NCBI GenBank assembly: GCA_965644315.1
Contig: CBFFRQ010000040.1
Coordinates: forward strand, 248,001-312,000
Source: Caecitellus pseudoparvulus
Lineage: Eukaryota > Bigyra: Bicosoecida
Length of the DNA stretch: 64,000 bases
Reading direction: 5' to 3'
This document shows, in pieces, positions 20,478 to 30,864 of the stretch (the stretch's first letter is position 1; every line of letters starts with the position of its first letter). The position numbers and the translations under genes are program-made. The notes beneath the pieces are model-generated. The model did no database searches. It was given only the letters and a program-made list of their open reading frames with translations, and was not told where the DNA came from.

Positions 20478-22199
20478 ATGGCTCTTCTGCGAGGTGTCAC
20501 AAGCCGATTGAGGAGGGTGGCCGTCCAGGTCAGCACACGCCATGCGAAGTGGAGCCAGCGAATGTGGGGTAGCACTAGCGCAGTTCCTGACGGCAGTCAA
20601 GAGTTGTCGCGCCTACGAGAAGCAGCAGAGGCAGGTAGTGTAGATGCTCTGCGCCGCCTAGGCCACGCTCACGTGCATGGGCTGCTGGGAGCGCCGCGCA
20701 ACCTGGACGCTGCTCTGCGGAATTTGTACCCTGCCGCCGTGGCTGGCGACGCCGAAGCCGCGTACTGGTTGGGCCACGCTCTGTGGCACGCGGACGAGAT
20801 CGATTCCGACGCAGCAGCTCCAGAGTCCAGTGAATCTGCCCAGCGAGCCTCTCTTCGAGAAGAGCTCGAGGCTGGGCGGGCGGTACTTGCCGAGGTGCGA
20901 GCGCTGCGCAAAGCTGCCAAGAAAGCGAAAGCTCGACGGGACGCCGGCTTGCCGACCAAGCCTGACCACGCACAGTTCGACGTCGTGGCAGCTGCGGCAG
21001 AGCAGCAAGTGCCGCTGACTCCGCCTCCCCTCCCAGCCCCTGACTTGCACCAGCGCCCCGCCTCCACCACGTCAGTGGCTGGCGTGACTGTGTCCCACAT
21101 CACCTCTGCACCACCCGCTCCCAGCCACACCCCAGCCAGCGCCAGTGCCGGTGCTGGGGAGCAGGCATGCCCCCCTCTGCCCTTGCCTCGCAAGAGTCTG
21201 TCCCAGGCGCACTACTGGCTCATGCGTGCAGCTCAGCGGGGACATGCCGACGCGCCTGTGGCCCTGGGCAACCTGTACCTAGCCACGGGGGGGGATGAGG
21301 CTGCTCGCTTGGCGCTGCAGTGGTACACTCTGGCTGTGTGGGGCTCAGACGCCCTGCCGCCTGCCGCGGAGGTGGCAGCGGTGGTACACAGGCATGCTGA
21401 CGTGCCTGTGTGGGGTGCGGGGCAGGTGGCTGACGTGGCGGCGTTCCCACCTCTCCTCCCAGCTCCGACTCCGGCGTCCGCTCCCCTGCACCCCGACGCC
21501 GCGTACAACATCGCCACGTTGCTATGGGAGGGTGATGCGGCATCGGCGTGGCAGCACTTGCGTCTGGCGGCAGTGCGTGGCGACAGTGCCGCCGCCTTCA
21601 CTGCTGGAGTGCAGTGGGCTTCAAGCGGGCCGCTTGCCTCCGGAAGCGAGTCACCTTCGGCCGCTCATGGTCCGACGGCGGTGCGGTTCTTGGAAGTGGC
21701 AGTGCAGGGCGGCAGCGGTGCGGCAGCTTTATTCCTGAGCCGACTGTACCGCAACGGGGGCGTGGAGGGTTCGCAATGCGACCTGCTGCCTGTGGACATC
21801 GACCGTGCACGTTTCTTTCTGCGGCAGGCAGTGCAGCTGGGGGACGCAGAGGCGATGTTTGAAGCCGCCGATGCAGCGTACCAAGGCACTGATGGCCAAG
21901 AAAAAGACTTGCAGCGCGCCCTGCAGTTGTTCAAAGCTGCTGGGGCGGCGGGACATGGCAAGGCGCTGTACAACGCTGGCGTTATGACGTACACTGGGCA
22001 GGGCACACCTGCTGACGCGACTGAAGCATTTGCGTTGTATCAAGCAGCAGGCGAGGCGGGGGAAGTGCAGGCTTGGGCCACCGTCGCGGCGATGTACGCT
22101 GCCGGTGACGGAGTGCCACGGAACGAGTCAGCGGCGGAGTACATTCGCAAGGCCATGCTGACGATGATGCAGAGCGCAGACGCCGAGCCTGGTCAATGA
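20478..22199 (+). CDS. Sel1-like repeat protein with mitochondrial-type presequence
   Basis: ATG 20478 sits in an ACCATGG context and opens a 573-residue frame; an upstream in-frame ATG at 20406 is less attractive. The first ~30 residues (LLRGVTSRLRRVAVQVSTRH) are Arg-rich without acids, a typical mitochondrial presequence. Sel1-like repeats follow, recognisable as A..LG..Y..G....D...A..WY..AA..G.A.A. Good examples are ALRRLGHAHVHGL (~50), AHYWLMRAAQRGHADAPVAL (~240) and ARFFLRQAVQLGDAEAMFEA (~450). Others are LQLFKAAGAAGHGKALYNAG (~490) and AFALYQAAGEAGEVQAWATV (~530). About 7-8 units form an alpha-solenoid used for protein interaction, and a Pro/Ala linker interrupts the array near 170-235. 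Partner and pathway are unknown. Confidence 0.85.
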   Translation: MALLRGVTSRLRRVAVQVSTRHAKWSQRMWGSTSAVPDGSQELSRLREAAEAGSVDALRRLGHAHVHGLLGAPRNLDAALRNLYPAAVAGDAEAAYWLGHALWHADEIDSDAAAPESSESAQRASLREELEAGRAVLAEVRALRKAAKKAKARRDAGLPTKPDHAQFDVVAAAAEQQVPLTPPPLPAPDLHQRPASTTSVAGVTVSHITSAPPAPSHTPASASAGAGEQACPPLPLPRKSLSQAHYWLMRAAQRGHADAPVALGNLYLATGGDEAARLALQWYTLAVWGSDALPPAAEVAAVVHRHADVPVWGAGQVADVAAFPPLLPAPTPASAPLHPDAAYNIATLLWEGDAASAWQHLRLAAVRGDSAAAFTAGVQWASSGPLASGSESPSAAHGPTAVRFLEVAVQGGSGAAALFLSRLYRNGGVEGSQCDLLPVDIDRARFFLRQAVQLGDAEAMFEAADAAYQGTDGQEKDLQRALQLFKAAGAAGHGKALYNAGVMTYTGQGTPADATEAFALYQAAGEAGEVQAWATVAAMYAAGDGVPRNESAAEYIRKAMLTMMQSADAEPGQ

Positions 22200-22315
22200 G
22201 AGCAGGCAAGGCATATTCCGAAGGACCTCCTTTCAGTGTGTGAAAGCGCCTGTCTCCGCAGGTGTGCAAGTTCTTGCCGTCGCGCTCTTGCGGCTCTTGT
22301 CTTAGCTTGCCCGGC

Positions 22316-23956
22316 ATGGCGGGGGAGGAGCAGTACGTTGACCTTCGCACAAGTGTTGCTCTCAGCGAAGAGACTGAGGCCCAGCGCCGTAAACTGCAGC
22401 AGCAGCGAGAGACAACAAAGGCTGAGGAACGAGCGCGGGAAGCTGCTCGAAATGCAGACTATGCCGCTCGGTTAGCGTCTGTGAGTGGTGACGTTTCTGC
22501 GTCGCACAGCGACAGCACCACAAGTTTCCACAGAGCGTCCGCTGCCCGTTGGTGGAGGCAGACCTACCTTCAGCAACGAATTCTTTACCTTACGTGATCT
22601 CTACCCTTGCAGACCTCAGGCCGTGATGCGAAGGCACTGGATGCCGATGTGGAGGCGGCACGTGCGAAGCTGGCAGAGGAGAGTGCGGCCCAGAAGGCGG
22701 CGGCAGCGGAGGCTGAGCGCAAGCGCAACGCTGCACTGCGTGCGAAGCTGGAGGCGCAGTCAGGCCGTGATGCGAAGGCGCTGGATGCCGACGTGGAGGC
22801 GGCACGTGCGAAGCTGGCAGAGGAGAGTGCGGCCCAGAAGGCGGCGGCAGCGGAGGCTGAGCGCAAGCGCAACGCTGCACTGCGTGCGAAGCTGGAGGCG
22901 CAGTCAGGCCGTGATGCGAAGGCGCTGGATGCCGACGTAGAGGCGGCACGTGCGAAGCTGGCAGAGGAGAGTGCGGCCCAGAAGGCGGCGGCAGCGGAGG
23001 CGGCGGCGGCAGCGGAGGCTGAGCGCAAGCGCAACGCTGCACTGCGTGCGAAGCTGGAGGCGCAGTCAGGCCGTGACGCGAAGGCACTGGATGCCGACGT
23101 GGAGGCGGCACGTGCGAAGCTGGCAGAGGAGAGTGCGGCCCAGAAGGCGGCGGCAGCGGAGGCTGAGCGCAAGCGCAACGCTGCACTGCGTGCGAAGCTG
23201 GAGGCGCAGTCAGGCCGTGACGCGAAGGCACTGGATGCCGACGTGGAGGCGGCACGTGCGAAGCTGGCAGAGGAGAGTGCGGCCCAGAAGGCGGCGGCAG
23301 CGGAGGCTGAGCGCAAGCGCAACGCTGCACTGCGTGCGAAGCTGGAGGCGCAGTCAGGCCGTGATGCGAAGGCGCTGGATGCCGATGTGGAGGCGGCACG
23401 TGCGAAGCTGGCTGCTGAACGTAGGAAGGCAAAGGAGGCGGAGGCAGAGGCAACTCGAAAACGTAACGCGCAAATGCGGCGTCGTCTCGCACAGCAGTCA
23501 GGCCGCGATGCGAAGGCGCTGACGGAAGAGCAGAAGGCAGCACGTCGAAAGTTAGCTGAAGAAAGGCGTGCAGCGAAGGACGCAGAGGCAGCTGCGCACA
23601 GAAAGCGCAACGCCGCCATGCGGGCCAAGCTGGGCGCGCAAGCAGGTCGCGATGCGAAGGCGCTTGCAAGCGACGTGCAAGAGAAGCGGCGGCAGCTGGC
23701 TGAGGAGCGGGCTGCGCGAAAGGCTGCAGAGAAGGAGGAAGAGGCAGCTCGCAAGCGTGAAATGCGCAGGCGTTTCAAGGCAGCCCAGGAAGGGAAGACC
23801 CTGGTGCGCACGACTTCCGGCGCATCCAAGGCTTCGTCGGCTGCGTCACCCAGGGGAGGCGGGCCACGCAGCCCGCACTCTTCGCCACGCAGCGCCCTTA
23901 GCCCAGGTGGGCGAAGCAGACTAGGAGCAGCAGGCGCGTCTATTTTCCGCTCCTGA
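22316..23956 (+). CDS. Charged helical protein with 48-residue tandem repeats
   Basis: Exons 22316-22480 and 22613-23956 (502 residues). The N-terminus starts MAGEEQYVDLRTSVAL and becomes Arg/Glu/Gln-rich. The splice joins ARLAS to TSGRDAKALDADVEA in frame, removing the stop at the end of the first open frame. The bulk is eight 48-residue units beginning S/AGRDAKAL and continuing with alternating Lys/Arg and Glu plus Ala. This composition predicts a long coiled coil or single alpha helix. The first five units are almost identical even in DNA, while the last three have diverged. The C-terminus is Ser/Pro/Arg-rich. No domain is recognised; a cytoskeletal or flagellar structural role is only a guess from composition. 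Confidence 0.75.
22616..23497 (+). repeat. 144-bp tandem repeats inside coding sequence
   Basis: Units begin (tcaggccgtga/c) at 22616, 22760, 22904, 23066, 23210 and 23354, with period 144 bp (48 codons). The third copy carries an 18-bp in-frame insertion (AAAAAE). Copies one to five differ by only a few bases, and the sixth is identical for about its first 55 bp and then diverges. Two further units recognisable only at protein level continue to about 23790. Near-identity at DNA level points to recent unequal exchange or slippage. Confidence 0.93.
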
Positions 23957-24195
23957 ACTGTCGCTGACGGTCGAGCCACGAGCGTGAGCGTTCGGTGCGT
24001 GTACCCCGGCTCCGGCTTGACTGCGAGGCATTGGCAATGCAAAGAAAGTGTCACCTCAACATACAGGCGTCAAAGAGTCTTGTGAACCCTATCTACCGCA
24101 GCATGATCCCTGTGAAGGCCCCATCTAGGGCTGGCACTGGGTGTGCTGGTTGAGCGACACTGGCGTTTCACCAGGGTTTCCTGCCCTCAAGCAAC

Positions 24196-25155
24196 ATGGC
24201 TGCGCCGGCGCGGACAGGCAAGGTAACGACTGGCGAGGATGACGAAGAAGACAGCTCTGACGGAGGTGTGTTTGCTGGCTGACGCACTTGAGCACCACTG
24301 CAACGTTAGCGACCCTGGCACCGACTCGCAGGTAGCTCAGTGCGCTCTGCCGGCACATCATCCACAGAGCAGAGCTCACACCACTCTAGCGAAGGGGAGC
24401 ATACCGATGAGGGCAGCGTGTCATCACAGGCTGAGGATGCTGTAGAAGAGGGCCGTGCTTCAGTTCGCAGTGCTGGCGGTACCCCAGAGCATGTGGGCGA
24501 TATTGCAGCGCGGTTGGGGTGCATGGTGGCCACACCGCTCCGGCACCTGTCTGACAAGTGCAGCGAGGTGGAGGAGTCACAGGACGAGGTGGCCAAGTCG
24601 CTTGCTGCAGCACTGGCTGTGCACGCACCTGCGAGTGGCGTTGCCTTGACTCGGGTTGGGGACGTGCCGCGGCAGGCGGCAGCGTCGTCTGGCCCCCCGG
24701 ACAGAACGTCGCAGGCTGAGCCAAGCGGAGCTAAGGCGCTCCTCAGCCGCCTGGACGCTTTTTTCTCGCGCCAGAGCAGCGCATCTGCGGACGCCCCTCC
24801 TCAAGAGCCCTCCTCTCCAGGCCCACACCCTGACGCCCAGCAGGCTGAAGAGGAAGAGCAGTCACAACAGTCAGCCCGTGGGCCGCCAGCCCCGTTCAAT
24901 GCTGCGAGCAGCACAGTGGGCGATGCGGCGGCCTTCCTACTGTCTCAGCGGGCCAGCATTGAAGACATTCTGCGACGCGCAAGTGCAGTGCACGAACGCC
25001 ACGCTGCGTTGACGGCGCAGTCAGCGAGGCTGGCTGCAGGCTCGGCAGCACTCCGAGCAGTGTGTGCAGAGTATGTGGCAGAGAAACAAGCCGCTGCGGC
25101 GGCTGAGGCGGCTGCTGATGAGCGGCTGCAGGCTTCGCTGGTGCGGGTGGGCTAG
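24196..25155 (+). CDS. Unidentified acidic protein with C-terminal helix (possibly Snapin/BLOC-related)
   Basis: Exons 24196-24265 and 24332-25155 (297 residues), with a 66-nt intron. Exon 1 encodes MAAPARTGKVTTGEDDEEDS, joined to a Ser/Glu-rich segment. Two helical stretches stand out: VGDIAARLGCMVATPLRHL through VEESQDEVAKSLAAAL (~75-120), and a C-terminal helix from SIEDILRRASAVHERHAAL to the end, rich in Ala, Glu and Arg. The spacing of a 'ESQ-E' helix followed by another amphipathic helix recalls Snapin and other BLOC-1/BORC subunits, but the two are separated here by a disordered ~100-residue Ser/Pro insert. That assignment is weak. No catalytic motif was seen. Confidence 0.6.
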
Positions 25156-25359
25156 CGTTGGAGTGTCGCCTCATGCGGTGCAGGCCATCATTTGGCGGGG
25201 GCGACCTAATTCAAACCTCTGGATCGTTTGCACAGCAAGGACTTCCAAGGCCCGCACCACCGTGCGCTCTCGTTTCCGGCTGTCGTCGCGACCTTGCCTC
25301 TTCCCCCACTCAGGAAAACAGGGCTGACCACCGCACCACCACGCCAAACCGCCGTGCGA

Positions 25360-27795
25360 ATGGCCCATGCGCCCAGCGAGCTCAGCACGCTGCTGAAAGA
25401 CGTGTACAACTTCGTATGGCCGAGTGAAGTCGTGTCTTCTGAATCTCTTGGGCGCATCCACCGTGTTTGGCTGCAGCAGCAGTTTTCGTTCCCAAGGCAG
25501 CGGACGTGCCGAAACCCCGCAGCGGCACCCTTGCCTCCGTGGGGCTTGGTGCAGCTCGAAAACGGGGCGTGCGGCGTGCTCGCAGCAGTTCAAGCATGGC
25601 TCATTCGTCGCTTGCTTGCTGCTGAAGCGGGGGGTGGCACGCACGGCACCTCGGAGGCAGGGGAAGCACCGAGTGGCGCGTCTGCTGACTTGTCCTGGAT
25701 GCAGCACCTGGCGCCCGAAGTGCTGCGAGTGGAGCTCGCAGAAGCCCTGGCCGACATGCTGTGGCACATCGCTCATGTGCGCACGGAGTACTCTCGCGAG
25801 CGGAGCCGTGTGGGCAAGGAGGGGGTGGTGCCCCAACGGGTGTTGCTGGTTCTGCCGTCCAGTTGCGTTGACTCGCTCCCGGCGCACCTCCAGGCCCTGC
25901 AGGTGACGTCAGACCCAGACCCCCCTCTGGACAGCCTGCCAGCCGCCACTGCCAACCCTGCCCCACCTCCTGCCCTTGTGACAGCGACCACTGCGGTAGC
26001 AGACGCTCCCTCTCCTCCCCCCATCTCTGCTGCTGAGTGGGCATGTCCACGGTGCACTGCTCTGAATAAGGCGGAGTGGGTCATGTGCAATGCCTGCCTG
26101 GCTTGCCGCCCAGATGCTCCCGAGGGCGGCAGCAGTACACCAGAGCCAGCAGCTGCGCCAGCTCCTGGCCCCGCTCCAGACACTGCAGGTGGCCTGGGCA
26201 CCATGACGCCCTGGACTTGCTCAGTCTGCACGCTGTACAACGAGGCTGGCACGACTGTTTGCGGCGCCTGTGGCAGCTCGCGGCCCGAGGCAGAAGGGTC
26301 CTCCACCGACAGTGACGCCGCTCTCGCAGCTGCGATGGCAGGGGGGGCGCCTAGCACTGGCCTGGATGCACAGTCGGCTGCAGTGCGAGATGCACTGCAG
26401 CACATCCACCCGCCCCCTGGCAGGGTCGTGGCAGACCCGTACTGGAGCCCGGACACTGGCCTGTTCCCAGCACTGCGCATGCTGCACGTGACTGATCGGG
26501 CTGTGCTGGGGGAGGTGCTGGCGGCTGTCGTGGACATCTTCGAAACCCCCAACACGATTGGAGCTGCCACGGCTGCAGCCGCTGATGCAGACGTGTCTGC
26601 TGGGTACAGGGCCTCGGTTGAGGCGACATACGGTTCAACTGCAGCAGAGGCGCTGTTGCGAGCGGCCAGTCCGGCCGAGGTCGATGCTGCGGTGAAAAGC
26701 GCATCCGCTTGCAGCCACTCAGGGCTATCCCTCCTCGTGTACAGTGCTGTGCTGACGCGTGGCCTGGCTAACTGCCGGCATGACACCAGTCGTGACAGCA
26801 TGTTCATGAGCCTGATTTTCGCGGACGCGACATCGGAGCAAGCGTTGTTGAATTTGCTCCTGGCGGGCGTGGCACGCAATGACGTGAACGATGCGACGTG
26901 GTGCGACGTGCGCCTGGACGTGCCTATTGGCTTCCTCACCGCTGCCGACGGGTATGCCGTGTGTGACATGTGGAAGCGGCCTCTGGCCCCCGTGTGGGTA
27001 ACCCACGGTGGAAACCACTACACCACCGTGTGGAGCCGTCAGCATGAAGTGTGCACTGTCAGTGACACGCCCGTTCAGGCTCAGCGAGAGGCGGCAGCCA
27101 GTGCCCAGGCAGAGAGCGCAGCGACAGAGGGCGAAGAGCAAGGGCAAGCCCCTCCTGCCGCCGCCGCCGGAGGTGGAGCTGGCCCTGCAGCAAAGCTACA
27201 AGATCCTGCCCCCGTGCACGTGTTGCACCTGTTCAATGGACTGCACCCGCCGCGTGCAGGCGGCGCGGCGACACGGCATGCCTGCTTTCGAGCCGCCATG
27301 TGGGGCAGGTGGGGGGAGGAGGAGGGCAGCCCCAACCCCGAGCAGGAGGCAGCGCGCGCAGCTGCCAAGGAGGCTGCCGAAGCGCGCAAGGTGAAGAAAA
27401 TCATCTCATCCCGTGTCCTGCCGGGGGGAGACAAGGAGACGGGGCCGTGGGAGTTCCTGGTCGTGTGCAAGAAGAGCGGCTCCTTGGAAAACCCTGCGGC
27501 AACCGCGCCGCCGTATGGTGGGAAATGGTACTGCCGAGACTGCATGTTATCCAAAGTGCCGAACTGGGCGGGGTACAACGAGGAAGGGGCGCCAGCTTGC
27601 AAGGGGTGTGGCAAGCTCGTGTCAGAGTGTGGATTTGCGCACTGGCTGTCGGCGGAGGAGCTGCCAGTGGGAAAGCGGCGCGACTGGGAGCGTGGACACG
27701 CACCCCAACTGCTGCAAGTGCTGCGGGTGCGCTGGCCAGCGTTGGCTGCCGACTGGTCCATGGCCGGCTCCGTCGCGCCATCTATGTTTGGCTGA
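25360..27795 (+). CDS. MINDY-3/4-type deubiquitinase with two NZF zinc fingers
   Basis: A single-exon frame of 811 residues from ATG 25360. MINDY enzymes are cysteine peptidases that trim Lys48-linked polyubiquitin. The N-terminal GLVQLENGACGVLAAVQAWL matches the family's catalytic-Cys block (Cys71). PLAPVWVTHGGNHYTTVWS provides the catalytic His block (His553). Between them lie two perfect NZF/RanBP2 fingers of pattern W-x-C-x2-C-x3-N-x6-C-x2-C: WACPRCTALNKAEWVMCNAC (~226) and WTCSVCTLYNEAGTTVCGAC (~285). NZF fingers commonly bind ubiquitin. After the His block a C-terminal extension has paired cysteines (WYCRDC, CKGCGKLVSEC) that could bind another zinc. Human MINDY-3/4 lack NZF fingers as far as I know. 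It ends 24 bp from the convergent NDUFAF6 stop. Confidence 0.85.
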   Translation: MAHAPSELSTLLKDVYNFVWPSEVVSSESLGRIHRVWLQQQFSFPRQRTCRNPAAAPLPPWGLVQLENGACGVLAAVQAWLIRRLLAAEAGGGTHGTSEAGEAPSGASADLSWMQHLAPEVLRVELAEALADMLWHIAHVRTEYSRERSRVGKEGVVPQRVLLVLPSSCVDSLPAHLQALQVTSDPDPPLDSLPAATANPAPPPALVTATTAVADAPSPPPISAAEWACPRCTALNKAEWVMCNACLACRPDAPEGGSSTPEPAAAPAPGPAPDTAGGLGTMTPWTCSVCTLYNEAGTTVCGACGSSRPEAEGSSTDSDAALAAAMAGGAPSTGLDAQSAAVRDALQHIHPPPGRVVADPYWSPDTGLFPALRMLHVTDRAVLGEVLAAVVDIFETPNTIGAATAAAADADVSAGYRASVEATYGSTAAEALLRAASPAEVDAAVKSASACSHSGLSLLVYSAVLTRGLANCRHDTSRDSMFMSLIFADATSEQALLNLLLAGVARNDVNDATWCDVRLDVPIGFLTAADGYAVCDMWKRPLAPVWVTHGGNHYTTVWSRQHEVCTVSDTPVQAQREAAASAQAESAATEGEEQGQAPPAAAAGGGAGPAAKLQDPAPVHVLHLFNGLHPPRAGGAATRHACFRAAMWGRWGEEEGSPNPEQEAARAAAKEAAEARKVKKIISSRVLPGGDKETGPWEFLVVCKKSGSLENPAATAPPYGGKWYCRDCMLSKVPNWAGYNEEGAPACKGCGKLVSECGFAHWLSAEELPVGKRRDWERGHAPQLLQVLRVRWPALAADWSMAGSVAPSMFG

Positions 27796-27819
27796 GGTGC
27801 AGGCGGCGTGACCCGCTCT

Positions 27820-28781
27820 TTAAACAGTGCCAGTGATGGTGTTCCACAACAGCGTGCGGTGCAAGCCGAGCAAGGGCAAGGGGGCATGCACAGCTGGGTC
27901 GAAAATGTCAAAGTTCGCTGCTTCCAGGCGCTTGAGCCAGGCGTGCACCGGCACTAGCGGCGTCAAGGCTGACTGACACGCACTGGGCACGGCCAGCCCC
28001 CTCGCGTCCTCCACATACGCGTTGGCGACGGTGGCGACGTCAAACACCGCATCTGTCAGCGCAGTGCGAGTCGCTTGCTGCTGTGGACTGAGGCTAGGAG
28101 AATCAGCGGACGCGTTTCCGCCTTGCGCGGCGGGTCGCATGGCAGCGACCAAGCCGAACAACGCCTGCGGCGCCAGGCCGTGCTTGGTGAGGAGGTCAGA
28201 GGTGAAGTACACCTCCTGGGCAGCGCAATGAAAGAGGAACCCTCGCAGGGCGGTCGTCAGCCCCAGGGCCCGACCCGCATACGTCACAGCGGTCTCCGAG
28301 GCGGCGTCGTGTGTGGCTGTCGCCTCCAGCGTCGCTGTGAGCAGCGCCCCCTGCGTGTCGTCGGCAAAGGCTTCCAGGTCTTGCATGGTCGCGCGTGGAC
28401 GTGTGCCGGGCTGCATATCCTCCTCTCTCGCGTCCACCATGCGCAGCAGCCACGCGGGGTCCACAGTGCCCAGCGAGGCCAGCTCCTGCAGCGCTGGCGC
28501 AAGCGGGTGCGGCGCCGAAGGCTCGCCTTCAAAGCTGGACGTGATCAGGTCGCGCCAGAACTGAAAGCGCAAGGCAGCAGTGGACACATTTCCTCTTGCC
28601 GCCTCTGGGATGCTCGCCACTTCGGCGTTCAGGGCCCTCTGCAGCAAGCAAGCGGGTGTGGTACGTGGTTAGCAGACAACAATTTCCGCGAGTGCCTCAC
28701 AAGTGCTAGGAACGCCAAGCGCGGGTTTGGGGACATGTAGCTCGAGGCAACGAACATGTCCGGATCTTTTTGTCTGCGCAT
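27820..28781 (-). CDS. NDUFAF6: NDUFAF6-like complex I assembly factor
   Basis: Exons on the minus strand are 28781-28701 and 28638-27820 (299 residues). NDUFAF6 is a mitochondrial pseudo-enzyme of the squalene/phytoene synthase fold needed to assemble respiratory complex I. Matching segments: DPDMFVASSYM and PRLAFLALRALNAEVA (created by the splice), LRFQFWRDLI, LLRMVDAREEDM, DLEAFADDTQGALL, YAGRALGLTTALRG and LEAANFDIFDPAVH. The Asp-rich prenyl-diphosphate motifs of true synthases are not evident, as in the family. The chosen ATG has an in-frame stop two codons upstream, which fixes it. The N-terminus is short and lacks an obvious presequence, so an additional 5' exon is possible. Confidence 0.85.
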
Positions 28782-29068
28782 AGTTCAGGGAGCGTGTCGG
28801 AACTCGTTCAAAGCCGCGCTGGCAGCGTCAGGCAGGGCGCTACACACCTGACGACGGCGGCCAGCTGGCCCAAATCGAAGCTTTGGCCCGTGGCAAAGCC
28901 ACGACGCACAGGCTTCGCCCCCTGCAGGCATTTCGAAGCTCTATGGAACATGCTGCTTTACAAAGGGTGCACTTTGGAGGCCGACTGTCAAGCGTCAACG
29001 GCCCTGGCCGGGGAGTGCGTTGAATTTGAGCTGCGTCCGACAATGCCTGGCTGTGCCTTGGTACGTGG

Positions 29069-30650
29069 TCACCCGAACAACTCCACAGGCTCCTCCCCCA
29101 CTACGCCCTCCAGGAGAAGGCGCTTCCCGTCAATGGCAAAGCCCTCTGGCAGCCGGTCAGGCGCATCCTCTGCCTCCACAGCCGCTTGCACCTCGGCCAC
29201 GGCGTCAGCGACGCTTGGCAGAGGCAGCAAGCCTGCGATGCCAGTCGACAGCGTCTCCTCAACGTGCGCATCCACGGCAGAGGCAGTGGAAGGGGACACG
29301 CAAAAGTGGCCATACACTTCATCCAGGTACTCTGGGGTGGCCTTCTCAAACATGGCCGCTGTTGTGGCCACAGGCAGCCCGATGGACTCGGCAATGGCGA
29401 TGTTGAGCTGGGAGTCGTTGAGGTTTTGCTGCACCCGCCGGGGAATGACGTACACCGTGCGCCCTTTATCTGCCACCAGGACATTGTGCGGCACTCCATG
29501 CAGCAAGCACCAGCGCACCAGAGACCCGGCAGCAGCGCTGAGGCGGTCCATTCCCGCCACCGTTTCCGCAGGCATTTCCGTGGCGCCTTCCGTGCTTGCG
29601 AAACCCCGCAAGCCACCCGACGCCCCGGGAAGCAGCGGACACAAGTGATCCTCAAGATTGGCTGCCTTCACTTCTGATTGCTTTGGCGGCTTTGCATGCA
29701 AGACGGCACCGGCCAGGCGTGCAGCTGGGTGCTCCGCCAAATTACTGGTCCAGCTTGGGCCAGGCCCCTCCCCCGATACCGACTCGTGCAGGGCGTGCGA
29801 TGGACTGCCCGGCATGAGGGTGAACGCCCAACTTGTCAGGGGGTAGTCCACAGTGCGCCAGGCTGTCACGCCATCGGACGCCTCCCCCACCTGCTCCATG
29901 CGTGCGTTCTGCACTGGGCACACGCCGCCCGCAAACATGTCTGCCCCCGCGAAGAACACGTGCATGTGCAGGTGGTTCACGCTGGCCCACGCCCCCAGGG
30001 AATTGAAACCTACGCACAGATCTGGCCGGGAGCCTGCCAGAGTCAGCAGGCGCGCAGCGTATGCGATGGCGGGCGCTGTGAGCACTTGTGGGTGCTTCTC
30101 CTCTGCCTCCAGCACCAGAAGGCAGTGCGAGCGGTACAGGGGGGACGAGTTCACCACCAAGCGGTGCAAAACCGTCCCGTCCACTGTGGCTGTAGCCCCG
30201 GCCAGTCCGCCTGGCAGTGCTGCCGCCTCGCCAGCGTCACTTGCGTGCTTGTCTGCCACGGCGGCCACACGGCAGTCTGACGGGCTCAGTGCCACCTTGG
30301 CGACGATTTCGCGGGGGTGAATCTTGAGGAAGTTGAAGAAGTCACTGTTAAAGCTGCGGACGATCGCGATCTTCTCATTCTTCATGGAGCTCTTCCGCTT
30401 CTGTGCAGGGAGAGGCGGTGGCGCCCTGCGCGGAAATTGACCAACCACGTCACAACGCTTCTCGCACGTTTTTCTCATGTTCAGGGTTGAACTGGAGCAC
30501 GAAAGGGGACGAGACATCCAGGCGCTTCCGTTTGGTCACGGTAACGTCGCCGCGCAGTGCCCCGGGGCGCGACGCGACGTCATACCAAGCAGTGTCCAGC
30601 ACGCTGGACAGGCTGGTTTGGGGTGCAGGTGCCACCTCGGCTGCAGCCAT
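29069..30650 (-). CDS. VTC2: GDP-L-galactose / GDP-D-glucose phosphorylase family (VTC2/GDPGP1)
   Basis: Exons on the minus strand are 30650-30468 and 30400-29069 (504 residues). Plant VTC2 converts GDP-L-galactose to L-galactose-1-phosphate, the committed step of ascorbate synthesis; animal GDPGP1 removes GDP-glucose. The HIT-type active site is SVNHLHMHVFF (His204, His206 and His208), preceded by the family block VGFNSLGAWA. Upstream segments FVLQFNPEH and IVRSFNSDFFNF agree with the family N-terminus, and the 67-nt intron between them restores it. NSSPLYRSHCLLVLEAEEKH is the substrate-binding strand region. Sequence alone does not separate the two activities. It shares a 214-bp divergent start-to-start interval with the D-serine dehydratase-like gene. 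Confidence 0.85.
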
Positions 30651-30864
30651 GGCTGTGATGAGTTGCTTCACTGTGCACAGTAAATTCCATGAACACATTG
30701 GACTATGAGGGATTTGTTATCAGAGCGTTTGTAGTTAAATCGCCGCGTCCTGTTGTGCCCATTGGCCGGTGGATGTGTCTGGCTGGGCTGCAGGCAATTT
30801 CCGCACACGGTCTCGGTGTAGTCTCTGGCCCACACCCACGCAGGGACAGGAAGAAACCGGCAGC

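Noticed and set aside
22585-24054. Long minus-strand frame (489 codons) of Ala/Ser/Phe-rich repeats opposite the helical-repeat gene
   Set aside because: It is the antisense shadow of the 144-bp repeats. The plus-strand frame has a spliced N-terminus and sensible charged-helix composition.
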